NCBI GenBank assembly: GCA_001557505.1
Contig: LSAX01000004.1
Coordinates: 186,001-250,000, forward strand
DNA: 64,000 bases
DNA from: Reticulascus tulasneorum
Taxonomy: Eukaryota; Ascomycota; Sordariomycetes; Glomerellales; Reticulascaceae
Reading direction: 5' to 3'
The number at the start of each line of letters is the position of its first letter. Position 1 is the first letter of the stretch. Both the position numbers and the translations under genes were made by a program. Shown here one piece after another: positions 1-11,715 of this stretch. The notes beneath the pieces are model-generated. The model saw nothing but the letters and a program-made list of their open reading frames with translations, was not told where the DNA came from and searched no databases.

Positions 1-3000
1 ATGCTGCCGTTCACAAATCTTGTTCAGCATGCGATCACAATAGACCATACTATGATCGGAAAGGCGGTGACAGCGCCTCGTGCAAACGTGTAAGCCGCAT
101 CTTAACTTGGCTTGACTGTAAAGCGTCAGCAATAATTCTAGGTTCCAAGGAATATAATCTGAAATCGAGTAATTGGCAAGTGAGGAAGTGGGCCTGAAAT
201 ATGTCACACATAGCGAAAGCAAGATACCTACCAGCTTTCGGAGCAACCCCCATCTGGACAATGCATCTCGAAGTCATCAGGGCTCTTCAGCAACGCAGTT
301 CTTTCAGGGTGAGATTCGCATCGAACTGCCACTCCATCATGCAGAAAGCCTTTCTCTTTCAAAAGCTCGAAGAACTTAGTCCAAATTCTACCACCCTGCC
401 GTGATGCCAAGAAGGTGTCCATGTTCCCAATCATCACTAGACAGTTTCTTGCTCGAGAAAGAAGCACATTGAGACGTTCTGGAGCTTTCAAAAACCCAAT
501 GTCACCCGTGTTGTTGCTTCTGGTCAGAGACGCAATGACAATATCGCTTTCTTCGCCTTGGTAGTTATCTGTGACCGGTTAGACTAACTAAGGCGCAAAG
601 TGATCCAAATTTACCAATTGTTGACAGTTTAATCCGGCCTTGACCGATTTTAGCTGCAGCTGAGGTAAGTAGACCAGCCCGGAGAAGCTCGAAAGAGTCA
701 AGGTCGTTAAGTACGGGGTCATTATCTCGGCTGAGTCGTTCTTGAAGAAGGCGAAGCTGGCCTAGATATGGGGTAAGTACAACAATGTTCCCAGTACCGT
801 ACCCTTGCTGTCCAAGATATTTCACGAGTCTTAATACCATGTCGGCCTCGAAAACATTCTGTTTGCTGGCCTTGGCGCCGGCATCTCGAGGGTCGGCCAA
901 TTCGGAAATTTCTGTTTCATGATGGTCATGGTTAATAAAGCTCATTCTACTTTGGAGCCCTTTGATCGGCTCTCTATTGGATGTTTTGTCGTCATCTAGT
1001 AAATCAGGGTACGTCATCTCACGAACCAAATGAGAAATGTCCGGATGCATCCTATGTTGCTTTTTAAGCGTGGTATGAGGATATCCTTGGTGAATGAGCC
1101 TTTCGAATAGAGATCGATTCAGGTCGTAACCATCGCCCTTCTCCACACTTAGACAATAGTTGTTAATCTTAGGACGTAATTGCAGGTGGTCCCCAATGAG
1201 AATCAAGTTCCTTGTGGCTGGGACGAGAGCAGTGAGAACATGTGCTTCCAATATCTCGCCGGCCTCTTCAACCAAGACAACCTCTGGGTTTGCAGCCTTA
1301 ATGAGAGGTTTATACATAGCGGCGCCCGTCGTTGTACAGCCGATAACTCTTCTGCTCTGGAGGACTTTGCAACGGGTCTCATTGAATGCGGTATCGAGTA
1401 GATTCTGAGTGTTGTTGAAACGCTCAGCCAACTTTTGAACTGCTTCGACTTGTTCTTTTCGCAAGTGTGTAATCCATCGATTCATATGATTCTGTCTCAT
1501 TTGCAGGGGTAGATTCCAGACGTCATGGGATCCGTGGATAAACCGTTGGAGAATGCCAGCATCATTTCCACGTCTCCAACGATCGTAGAGATAGTTGGGC
1601 TCAATGGGTTTCCCGCCTCTGCCGGTCCTCGTGAATCCATGCTCTTCTGCCGGGATGAGGAAAGCCTCATAAAAATGATAGTCGTCTTCAGAGAATTCCA
1701 GAGCTTCGAGAATTTCCGAATCGTCCACGAAAGGACGGAGATATCGTGCGCTGGCCACCTCTAGCTCGTTTCTTATATCCACCAACTCATCTTTTAAAGA
1801 ATCAATAAGTGCCCGTGTTCCTGCAGCTACTCGATACTGACTTTCCTTTCGCTGTTTGTCGAGAGCTAGCTGCGCCGTGGACTCGGTTGATTTGGAACCA
1901 AGGCGTACCATGACATCAGCAGGAATGCCGATCTTCATCAAGTCCTCCAAGAACTGATCAAGCGCATGGTTTGTATAGCTGAGTACAAGAATCTTGGTAC
2001 TTGGTTCGCTAAGAAGAATCTTTGCGGCAAGGGCTCCAATGAACGACTTTCCGGTTCCTAGTCATTGACGTGATTAGTATGTGTCCAATCAGCAGTGCCG
2101 GAGAGACAAGTGAGCAGTCTTTACCTGGCGGGCCTTGGATTAAGGTGAGCCGGTTTTCGAGAGCATTGATCAAGGACTGAAGTTGTGAACCATCAACTCG
2201 AAACCTTTGTCCATCAAGCTTAAATGCTCCATATTCCTTTTGGGCGGCCCTTTTGAGAGTTTCTGACATCGCTTGGATGCTAGCGCCAGGTTTCAGGACT
2301 GGCAAGGACATTTCTTTGACATTTTCAGAGGGTAAGGAGAGAAGTTCCTCTTCTAGAGGTAGCTCTGTAATCTCCTTCAGGCAGGAGAGAACTGGGTGGT
2401 AGGCGAATACAGGGGTATTGACGAGAACAAAGCGAAAGTTCTGTCGCGTTTTAAAGGCTATGAGAGCTCTTGCCAAAGCCTGCGGATCTGTGAACTGAAG
2501 TCCTATTACTGGAGGCTTCTTCAGAAGGTTGTCCGTGTCACGGACAATGAATGCAAAGGATACAATACCATCGTCTTGGCAAAGCGCACCAAACGCCTGA
2601 TGTCGTACGAATCCCTTGTTCTGCTCCAGAAAAGCCTTTTGCTTAGTCTGTTTCATTCTAGTCAAATATTCCAAGCCGGAGCGGCAAGCGACTAGAAGAG
2701 CGCAGGGACGTCCTCGCGTCACATCTCCTGTATCAATGCTGATCGGTTGTACATCTCCAAGTATCTCTACAAACTTTCTACCCTGCTTTCTCCCAATGGC
2801 AGCCTTTAAGTCGTCCCGGAGTTCCGCCAGCATGTCCTCGCGTAGAAGTCGGAACAGGTTATCAAGATGGACCTCGGGTCGATGAGCTATGTCGGTTGAA
2901 GAAACATCAGCTACCGTTCTAAAGAATGGTCGGTCAGTTGAAAGAAGCTCATCGGAGGTTGGGTAGATGGAAATGTGGCGAAAGTTTGCGTGATCGTTGT

Positions 3001-3616
3001 CGTGCCGTCCGCCCGGGGAGTTAGATCCACCAGCTGACTGGCCGCAAGAAAGGTGACTGAGAATCTTTTGGATTCTGAAGCCTATTTTGCGTGTTTCAAA
3101 GTTGTTGGCTTCGAAAAGCGCGCGTTTCTTCATTGTGACGGCGATATCCTCGATAATACTCTTGAAGTCCGGACCCGGGACGCTCACGATTTCGAAGCAT
3201 AGCCATGCAAATACGGGTAGCTCACTATCCTGTAGTGTGTTGTTCAAGTATGACTCGCGGAGGGCGTTCCAAACAGTGGGTGGATGGACGATGACTGCAA
3301 GTTGCTGATGCAGCAATTTTCCATCACATAGCGTCTTTACCATAGGGTCCGATAGGTAGGATATGAATGGAATGGTGCAGGAGCAAAGAAACTGAGGGGA
3401 CAAATCGACGCGGATTGCCTGCCTAACAGCTTGCAATCCTGCCTGGTGAGCAACGATGTACTCAACACAAGCTCCAGGCGATTCCTGAGCTCGAATTGCC
3501 TCGAGGAATAGACGTGCGTCAACAGTCGTGTTGATCTGTCGGTAACCTTTCAGAACGCCCCAAAAGCATTTCGCCAATCGAGTAGTTCGGCTTTGACCGG
3601 TATCACTAGGGGCCAT
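1..3616 (-). CDS. ZNFX1/Hrr1-like SF1 RNA helicase with NFX1-type zinc fingers (3' partial)
   Basis: Exons on the minus strand are 3616-2125, 2057-615, 568-232 and 115-1. The introns (67, 46 and 116 bp) have GT-AG ends, and the frame stays open for at least 1129 residues. The first intron splits Walker A, and splicing restores GPPGTGKS near residue 494. Later come EEAG (motif II), a TIDNYQGEESDI motif, and NVLLSRAR (motif VI), as in UPF1-like SF1 helicases. After the core, CPDGGC is followed through the third intron by a Cys/His-rich stretch (SCQAKLRCG, then TRRCH), the start of NFX1-type zinc fingers. The gene runs off the left edge. The layout matches human ZNFX1 and fission-yeast Hrr1, a partner of RNA-dependent RNA polymerase in heterochromatin silencing. 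A silencing role here is inferred. The third intron acceptor was chosen because it restores the Cys pattern. Confidence 0.9.
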
Positions 3617-4230
3617 ATTGATCTTATCAGGACCAACTGTGAGTGTATTGGGCCGCTAGGTAGAGGTATGCGTTGTTGCTGGTGAAGCCTTGGCGGTGAA
3701 TCTCTGATAAAACAAAGCCGACCGAGGTTCTATGGACAGATTTGGTGAGTGAGAAGTGCTCAATGATATACTACCAACTATTATTTGGAAGAGGGACAAA
3801 CGAACATTTAATCAAATTTCAGCCGGGGGGGTACGATGCCTGGTGAATAATTCTCTGGCAGATAGTTAGACCTCACAAAGCAGGCAGCTGGGGATGGGGT
3901 CAATAACGCAAAGATTCGAGATGGTTCTCCGAGTAAATGTGCCAACTTCGATGCACCAGTAAGGCAGCCTGCCAATGCATCGTTTAGAGAAAGTTTATGT
4001 ATGTCCGAGAAGAAATGCCGTGTGAAAAATGCCTCTAATCGAATCGAATACAAGCTTTGCCGCCTAACGTTGCACAATCGAGGGCCTCCCGCATAATGAG
4101 GCGATATTGAGTTGACCCAATGGGATAGCAACGCATCAGCCACCGGCTGCCTTGACGCAGTATTACTTTCTCTCGCCCACATTCAGCCATTTCCCTCGAA
4201 CACATTCTCTCTTGAGCAGTCATTGTGAGC
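3617..4230. promoter_or_regulatory. Shared divergent promoter region
   Basis: These 614 bases separate the start codons of the helicase (minus) and the conserved fungal protein (plus), so both 5' regions lie here. I see no TATA box close to either start and no convincing repeat. The call rests on gene orientation only. Confidence 0.5.
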
Positions 4231-5621
4231 ATGGCTTCTCGGACTAGATATCGAGGCTTCGGCCAGAATCATCGTCCACGACGACCGACTGACAATCCAG
4301 AGCCATCGCCAGCGCCACCTTTCGGACCACTGCTCAAGTCTATCGCGGTGAAAAGCCTAGAAGATTCTGCTACACAGTTCGAATCCACAGCCAGGGTGAC
4401 TGAGTGCGAGTTTATGGCATCGTACAACTGGATGAACGGGGAGAGGCCAACCATCATGATCCCAGGCAGGATAATACCCGAGCTTCGTCAAAACTTTCTT
4501 GGACTCTAATCGGCGTAGGCGAACCGGCTAAGTGGACGCCTTTGATCGAGGCTCGGCGTCTTCGAGAAGACAGTGGCATCTATTATCGTGATCAAAATGC
4601 ATGGAGATATCCGAAACACCCGATTGAGCCCGCGATCAAAGCGGTCTTGGCTATGCACCCAAAACCCACGACCAAAAGTCTGGACATAGTTGCCTGTGGC
4701 AGTACATTGGGTAACCTTGTTCGTCTCATCCGTGGGGAGGATCGTCCATTTCGAATGCTTGTAGACGTGGTTGGTGATACTGTCCATCTCATTCGGCGTG
4801 AGAACTCGCCAACCGAGACAATATCCGACGTCAGAGGGTACGGCCACACATTTCCTGAGGCATATACAACTTGGGACTCAGCGGTTCGTGGGTCCGTTTC
4901 CCACCAAAGAATCCTTCGGTACAACTTTGGTGGCTTCAGCTGTTTGGTCCGATTTGAGGGCGACGGCTTTTTGGCTAACAAGCATGAGGCAGGCCGCAGA
5001 GATTCAGCAGAGGCTAAGACCACTAATCTCGACCAGCTGACTGGCAGCCTGGCAGGCAGTTCGGTGTCTACAAAGATGCCAGGCTTGTCTAATACACTCG
5101 AGATAGCTTCTGGTGGGAGCCAAGTCTCCCAATCTGCTATTTTCGATCTCAAAACTCGTTCTATTCGGAGAAAAGATGTCGACTTCCTAAGCGAGCAGCT
5201 TCCCCGTCTTTGGGTGACGCAGATTCCGAACTTCATTCTTGCTTTCCACGAATACGGAACTTTTCAAGAGATTAAGGTTCAGGACGTGTCCAAGGAGGTA
5301 AAGAAATGGGAAGCGTCGATGAACAAGCAATTGTCTGAATTGGTTGCACTACTACATCAGATTGTGGAGCTAGCTCGCAGTTGTAAAGACACTAAACTGG
5401 AAATCAGTGGAAAGTCCTCGCATCTCAACGTCTACGAGCAGCTGCCAGATCTTGGTGATGCATTTTCGCCAGATACTAGGGCTAAGTGGGAGGAATGGCT
5501 CACCAGTGACTCAAAGCCAAGGTATGGTGATTCTATAGGTGTTGTTGAATGGAGCGACGGGGAAGATGATTACACCGCGTGCTCTGAGGCGTGTTCTTAC
5601 TGTGGTTTCTGTACGTACTAG
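4231..5621 (+). CDS. Conserved ascomycete protein of the family often labelled 'geranylgeranyl pyrophosphate synthetase'
   Basis: Exons are 4231-4465 and 4519-5621, giving 445 residues. The ATG at 4231 is the first in frame. The 53-bp intron has a GC donor (CCAG/GCAGGA), a CTCTAATC branch site and a TAG acceptor. Splicing joins TIMIPG to EPAKWTP, as expected from relatives I recall. The body contains ACGSTLGNLVR, RGYGHTFPEAYTTWD and RYNFGGFSCLVRFE, and the C-terminus ends in a Cys cluster (CSYCGFCTY) that I recall as characteristic of this fungal family. Database entries for it often carry the name geranylgeranyl pyrophosphate synthetase, but I see no DDxxD prenyl-diphosphate motif, so I treat that name as a carry-over. 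The real function is unknown. The gene is divergent from the helicase. Confidence 0.8.
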
Positions 5622-6222
5622 TTTTGATGTTCGAGATTGTGACGGCCGATATCGAGTTTCTCATAAACTGTCTGCTTGCTTTTGATCACTGATCTCCAAC
5701 GTACTCTTCTAATGCCAAAAGCCAACTCGAGAAGCCATGGACATTGTCACCATTAACATAATGTCGAGACAGAATGCTGGATGAGTAATTGTGGGGGTCC
5801 TGTGCCTCGCGGAAAGCAAGACCTATTCAACCCTTCGAGTCTCTGGCATGTAAAACCTCTTCCGTGCTGGAATTCATAAAGTCATGCCTTCAAAATTGCT
5901 GCAGGTAGTTGGTTGAGGATGAGACTCAGCTGGGAAACACGCAGCAAGAAGCGTAAACGGAAGTGTTTGGAAGGTATCAACAATCGCAAGAATTCTTGAA
6001 CAGATAAGGACCAGTTTTACCACTCACCACAATCGACAGATGATTCCAACGCCGAGAACAAACAAACGTCTCATATCATTGTGCGGTGGATAATAACTAT
6101 TTACACAATAATCTGCGTGAAACTCGTTCCTGGTCACGGACATCCTCTCTGGTCACCAATGAACACTCCACCCGCCGTGCACCTAGTCTTGAACTTTACA
6201 GTTTCCTTCTTGTCTATCCTTC
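5622..6222. other. Intergenic, no gene seen
   Basis: This lies between the 3' ends of two convergent genes. I see no ORF with family-like content and no clear repeat. It presumably holds both 3' untranslated regions. Confidence 0.5.
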
Positions 6223-6786
6223 TCATAGAGGATACAACTTGAACGCAGCTCTGCCAGTGACCACACCGTCGTAACTCGTGCAAATCACCTCGCCTTGCCC
6301 ATTTACCCGACCATTCGGCTGCTTGAATCGGTTTATGATCTGATCGATGAAATGAGCCATGTTTCTCCCGAGCATCGACGTTTCCTTGCCCTCCAGTCCC
6401 TGGATAGCAAAGCCGCAAGTGTAGCGTTCCAGGATAGTGAGCCATGAGTCCGGTCGGGCAGGGAATGCCCCATTCCAACTGGCTAGCCAGTCGCCGATCC
6501 AGCGGCAGTCTCCAACCGAGGAACTGGCAGCAGCAGCCGAGTATGTTGCCGTGTTCGAGTCGCAGTATCTCGTTTGACGGGCTGACAGTGCATTCTTAAC
6601 CTGCTCGCTGGGGCTGGCGTCGCGGGGAGTGACCTCTGGTGCCCAAATTATTTTGAAGTCATGATCGCCATTTGCGACTTCGGTGTATTCTCGTCCAATC
6701 AGCTCGGCATCAAGGGGAATGGTGGATGCATAAATGCATGGGATGGCAGCCAAAGCGATGAGGAGAAGGTTCTTGGTGTTGAGCAT
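6223..6786 (-). CDS. Small secreted protein with an Ecp2/Hce2-like pattern (candidate effector)
   Basis: A single exon encodes 187 residues. The N-terminus (MLNTKNLLLIALAAIPCIYA) is a clear signal peptide with likely cleavage after YAS. The mature protein has four cysteines in the contexts YCDS, DCRWIGDW, TCGFAIQG and VICTSY, enough for two disulfides. Their order and spacing, with a conserved MAHFIDQIINRF helix and a GRVNGQGEV segment before the last Cys, resemble the Hce2 domain of Cladosporium fulvum Ecp2, a secreted fungal effector family. The resemblance is by pattern only, so an unrelated four-Cys secreted fold is possible. The segment before the first mature Cys (about residues 22-72) looks like a propeptide or linker. 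Confidence 0.7.
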   Translation of the reverse strand: MLNTKNLLLIALAAIPCIYASTIPLDAELIGREYTEVANGDHDFKIIWAPEVTPRDASPSEQVKNALSARQTRYCDSNTATYSAAAASSSVGDCRWIGDWLASWNGAFPARPDSWLTILERYTCGFAIQGLEGKETSMLGRNMAHFIDQIINRFKQPNGRVNGQGEVICTSYDGVVTGRAAFKLYPL

Positions 6787-7233
6787 AATTGCGGATATAA
6801 CTGCTCGGACTGCAAAGAAGTAGATATGACAACGTCAGGTACCGTTTACGTGTGAGATGTGTGCAAAGAATCTGGTTGTCGTGGCTCTGTGGTCTACTGC
6901 GTCGTCTTTAAATTAGCATGGAGAAATCTTGTTCTGAAGCATATTCCAGCTTTTATAACTTTTCTTAACATGCGCTATTTTGTCTCCCATCTACTTGGCA
7001 TGCGAAGATGAGTAGCATTCAGTTGTTAAATCCTGAACGAAAGTTCTCTCACGCCTGGCTTCCGCGATCCTCCGGGGGGCTCTTCATCTTACCAGGCACA
7101 AAGAAGAAGGTTTCTTCAATCCCTTAGGCGGCGCAGCCCCAATCCAGATGATGCGAGGTCGCCTCAGATTCGCATGTTGTCAAGCGGCCCGTAGGATCAT
7201 TGCGGATATGACCCTAGTGCAGGAGAAGTTCGT

Positions 7234-7270
7234 CTGTTTATTTGGCTGTTTATTTGGCTGTTCATTTTGG
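7234..7270 (+). repeat. 12-bp tandem repeat, two perfect units plus one degenerate
   Basis: CTGTTTATTTGG occurs at 7234-7245 and again at 7246-7257, followed by CTGTTCATTTTGG at 7258-7270. It lies in the divergent promoter interval. Function is unknown. Confidence 0.85.
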
Positions 7271-8450
7271 CTGATCAGCCTGGTTGTGCAAGCCATCCTT
7301 CCAACGCCGCAGCCGTGCACCTGTCCGCGCCTAGCCGGAACCCGTATAGTGCTTGAATGTGACCTTGAGTATTGACGGGACGGATCACGTATCCGGTGAC
7401 AGTTCCGGGCTTTGATGTGCCTATCATCAGACAGAAAGGCACTACGGATCGATTCTGCAGCAAGGGATTGTTGAGTGGCGACCTTAGGAACATGTCTCCT
7501 GGCACACTGGCATCCGACTTGGACTTAGCTTGACGCTTCTCTCTCCCAAGCTAAGCCCCATCCTATCACATCTCCACCATCCTTAGGCATGGATCGGAGA
7601 CTAGTTGACCCACTATTTGAAACGCTATTTTGACATCTATCGATTCTCATGCTGAAGGACAGACCAGATGCATTTCACAGCCAATGCCATAGAACCAAGC
7701 TGCTGGTCCCCTGATCTTCGATGGCCGTCTCGGCAATCTCGGTCAGCGTCGGGATCTACCGCATCCCCTCTCAGTAATGGACATCCATCATCCATGCTCA
7801 GATTGCAGGTAAAATTCGACACCTTAAGGTGGCTCAGAGCGGCGCAGGGTAAAACAATACGCGGATTGAATGATGGAATCTCGGGCTGGCCGTCGTCGAG
7901 CTTGATAAAAGTTTCGATTGCAACAAGTCAATACCGCGGCTCGCCGAAAGTGCCCCAAGCTGACTGATTGTCCGTGACCGACCCCTCCCCTCCAGCAAAG
8001 TGACTCTCCAATAACTCTCGTTGGATACGACGCCACTCGCCTCTGATGCCATCCTTGTATCACACGGCTCAATGCCGGAATAAATGGGCGCAGGGACTGG
8101 GAATGTAAAGCATAGCCGCCATTGGCCTGCAGGGCGGACAAGATGATTGCGCTCATGTCATCAAAAGGAATGACGCATTCCTGACTTGCCAAGTCATTAT
8201 TCCTCCAACACATTAGCTGCTGTCCCGACTGGGTTCGCATCGGGTGTGCATCTGCGAAAGGAGATTTCGAGAAAGAACACTCACATCATCACCCAGCAAT
8301 TGGTGTGATGATGATCGACGTCTTGAGGAAGCAGCTTACTAACTGTCCAACTTTTGCAGTTCCAGTTGCAGAGATTCATGTTCAGGCAATAGAAAGCCAT
8401 TAGCACAACGCATACTAATGGACCGAGATGCCAGTAGGTAGAGAGCCAAA

Positions 8451-8458
8451 TATAAAAG
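8451..8458 (+). promoter_or_regulatory. TATA box of the decarboxylase gene
   Basis: TATAAAAG lies 133 bases upstream of the decarboxylase ATG. A consensus TATA box usually marks strongly regulated fungal genes. The assignment is by position only. Confidence 0.5.
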
Positions 8459-8583
8459 AAGCATTTTCCTGTGAGGTTTGTCAATATTTCTTTAAACCAA
8501 CATTCAAACACAAAGTCCAAAGCGTAAAACAATCCATCCTGTTCCTCCTTTTCTAACGCATCCTGCATCGCCTCGCTATCAAC

Positions 8584-10669
8584 ATGTCCGAACTCCTTGT
8601 CGGCGAGCATCTATTTCGGCGTTTGAAGGAGATTGGTATTGACACTGTATTTGGTGTCCCAGGAGGTGCGTACTCCGACTTTGGCTGAGACCAGGGTCAC
8701 TAACAAATCTCAAACAGACTATGAGCTTGCACTCCTCGACCTGATCCCCTCCGAGGGCTTGACCTGGAGCGGGTCACCGAACGAGCTGGTTGGCGCATAC
8801 TCCGCCGATGGCTATGCCCGAGTAAAGGGAGCCGGCGCGCTCGTCACGACCTTTGGCCCCGGAGAGCTGAGCGCCATCTGCGGTATCGGTGGCTCTTTCA
8901 CTGAATTGGTGCCCATCGTCCACATCGTTGGATTCCCTAGCACCGAATACCAGAAGAGCGGGAAGATCTTCCATCACACATTAGGAGATCTAAAATACGA
9001 GTAAGTATCTACTGATATGAGCATTCTAAGTCGGTGTATCTGACCGTGCCAAGCCACTACGCCAAAATGTCGGCGGAGATCTCCTGTGCTGCGACTATTC
9101 TGAATGATCCGGCCACTGCCTGCGCAGAAATCGACCGATGTCTCAATGCAATGCTATACTATTCCAAACCGGTATACATTGCCATCCCCCCTGATGTTGC
9201 GTACACCAAAGTGTCTTCCCAAGCCCTCAACACTCCGCTTGTGAGGGATCTGTTGCCAAACGAACCAAAAAAAGAGACAGCTGCGCTTGACCACATTATA
9301 AAGCGCATCGAGGCGGCAAAGTTCCCCACCATGGTAGTAGATGGTGGAGCCGGCAGGCATTCCGTCCAGCAATATGCCACGGCTCTGATGGAGGAACTGA
9401 AGATACCCACATACTGCACTGTTCTCAGTAAAGGAATGCTGCTTGAAGACAGCCCCTACTTCTGCGGCACGTACGCGGGAAGTCTGGGTTCTGGACCCGG
9501 CATCATTGACGATATCGATAAGTCGGACTGCATTCTATGGCTCGGGAGATATTCTTCCGATTTTAACACGTACATTTTCCATGAAGTGTCTCATCGCTTT
9601 CTTTAAACTTTGCTAACATGTGAGTTTAGTGGAATGTTTTCAGAGAACATGGCGCCGAACGCTATTATTGAGTGTCAGCGATTCTACATTGAAGATCGTG
9701 ACAAAGGCATTCGATTTGACGTGAAGATGAACCACGTAAGCATCCTTCAGGGAAATAACTTTCACTTTTGGAGCAATACTAATCTTACATTTCGTGAAGG
9801 TCCTTCAAGCTCTTCTCAAGAGACTGCAGGCTGGCCAAGTTGCTATGACTCAAACAACCCCCCTGACTCCCAATAAACAAGCTAGTCCCTCAACCCAGAA
9901 TGCTATCACACATGAATGGCTATGGCCGGTATGTTCTTTCTCGTCGTATCTTCGCTACAGATTACAATGCTAACAATGCACGTGCAGCGATTGACTCCGT
10001 TTATTAAGCCTGGTGACATTACGATCATCGAAACAGGCACCGCGCAGATGGGGATTTCCCACACGTACTTCCCGAAAAACACAACCATGTTCACGCAAGC
10101 CATCTACGGAAGCATCGGCTACGCGTCTGGTGCTGCAATTGGAGCATCGGTTGCTGCCAAGGAGACTGGCCAGTACAAAAGGCTTGTGCTAGTAACTGGA
10201 GACGGCAGCTTACAGCTTACAATACAAGCATTTTCTATCCTTCTTAGAGAAGGTATTGTTCCTGTGATGTAAGTTTTACCTGTCCCGAAATGTAATCAAC
10301 AACTAACAGAATCAGTTTCGTCTTGAACAACAATGGCTACACAATTGAGCGATACATTCACGGTGTGGAAGCCAAGTACAACGACATACCAATGTGGGAC
10401 TATGGTGCACTCTTCAAGGCGTTTGGGCCCGATATTTCGACCATCAAAACCTTCAAGACCAACACAGCTGCGGACATGGATGCCTTGCTGGATGACCCAA
10501 GTTTCCAAAACGCGACCTATCCACAGGTGAGTTTTCTCGTTGCGATCCTGGTTCGAGAAGCATTTCTGATCTAATTTCGTAGCTCGTGGACGTGAGTCTG
10601 GGAATAATGGACGGACCCGGAAGCCTAAAAGCCGTTTTTGCTCACGATAAGGTTTCCGGTGGTCTGTAA
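8584..10669 (+). CDS. Thiamine-diphosphate-dependent 2-oxo acid decarboxylase (pyruvate / indolepyruvate type)
   Basis: Eight exons: 8584-8665, 8718-9000, 9054-9569, 9630-9735, 9800-9928, 9988-10268, 10316-10526 and 10583-10669. They close to 564 residues, the usual length for the family. The cofactor-activating Glu is in SPNEL (residue 50), the catalytic His pair is in IFHHTLGD (113-114), and the ThDP/Mg motif is GDGSLQL with the downstream NNNGYTIE. The enzyme would convert pyruvate or a related aryl-2-oxo acid to the aldehyde and CO2 in the cytosol. The sequence does not separate true fermentative Pdc from phenylpyruvate/indolepyruvate decarboxylases. Seven introns and SPNE in place of the usual GNANE differ from the classical fermentative enzyme, so an aryl-oxo-acid substrate is possible. 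The acceptor at 9053 was chosen because the earlier AG gives a stop. Confidence 0.93.
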
Positions 10670-11715
10670 GATTGGCTTGGGTGTCTTGCTCTCAAGAGGA
10701 GTAACCTGGTATTTTGATTCGGTATCTCATTGGATGCGAAGGGGTATAAAACTGTTTTAAAAACGGATTGCATGGCAGAAGTGATAATGGTGAAGGCTAG
10801 CAATTGAATATCATCTCTTTGAATGTTTTCGGACGTGTCGAGGATCCTTGCCCGAATCACGCCTGTCCTGGATTTAAAAGCAGCAGCCAATAGTATGAAC
10901 GCTGACGCCTTTCGTCCTCGAGTGTAATGGGGTGTGAGAGAAGTTACAAGCTCACATCTTCTACTGGCCATAGCCGCCGCTGCTGTTTTGTAGAAGTTCA
11001 AGTCCCGCTGCTTTCTTTGTACCCGAGCAAACAAAACAAAGCAGACTGAAAGTGGCGATTTGAAGTCTGGGGCTCAGTTCATCAGCACGTTTTGTAAGCA
11101 CAGACGTAATTCCTTGGTGTAAAAAGCCTCTATGTCATTCATACATAATTTCAACACCATCTCTCCCCAATGCCGATGCCGTCCAATGCTGTCAAGAAAC
11201 TACCATAGCCCCATCACGCCAACCACCATGTCAAGGGGAGGGTAGTGTGTAGTGCAAGGCAGGCCCAGGTTCCAAACAGTTAAACCTAGATAACGCCAGG
11301 AAGATTTGCCATCAACCTGCTGACTCCAACAAATATAACAAGCATGGCCTGTCCCTCCCAAAAAAAAAAAGAAGTTCATCAGTCCTTGACCGAATGATGT
11401 AAAGGACAGCTTGAATTCGCTTCCTACTTTTCCTGTCTATCTGGTATATCCGGCGAGTTCCATTCTTCCGCACATCTCACTAGACCAAGTGTAGCGATTC
11501 GCAACATCCGGACCCTGGCAGCCATTATGTAAGCCGTACGGTATCTCTGTCTACCGCCGGCCGGTAGCTAAAAAGCACTTCTTCGATCTTGATAGCTGTT
11601 GGTATGGCCTCCATGAATGATTCAGGCGTTGAAATGGCTATTGTGCCATTCGCTTAATACGACGTGTGAGAAACAAGCGAGTCATGAGAGCGATAACGTG
11701 ATTGCCATTGTTGAA
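10670..11715. other. Convergent intergenic region
   Basis: This is the 3' ends of the decarboxylase (plus) and grr1 (minus). A 130-codon open frame on the minus strand (10642-11034) overlaps the decarboxylase end and has no family-like content. An 11-base A run lies at 11360-11370. No gene is supported. Confidence 0.5.

Larger units (their letters stand above)
6787..8583. other. Long divergent intergenic region
   Basis: This 1.8-kb gap separates the secreted protein (minus) from the decarboxylase (plus), so it contains both promoters. No coding region is supported. A TATAAAAG box lies at 8451, about 130 bases before the decarboxylase ATG, and a short tandem repeat is at 7234-7270. Confidence 0.5.

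Noticed and set aside
4231..5621. Prenyl diphosphate synthase function for the conserved fungal protein
   Set aside because: The DDxxD motifs required for that chemistry are absent.
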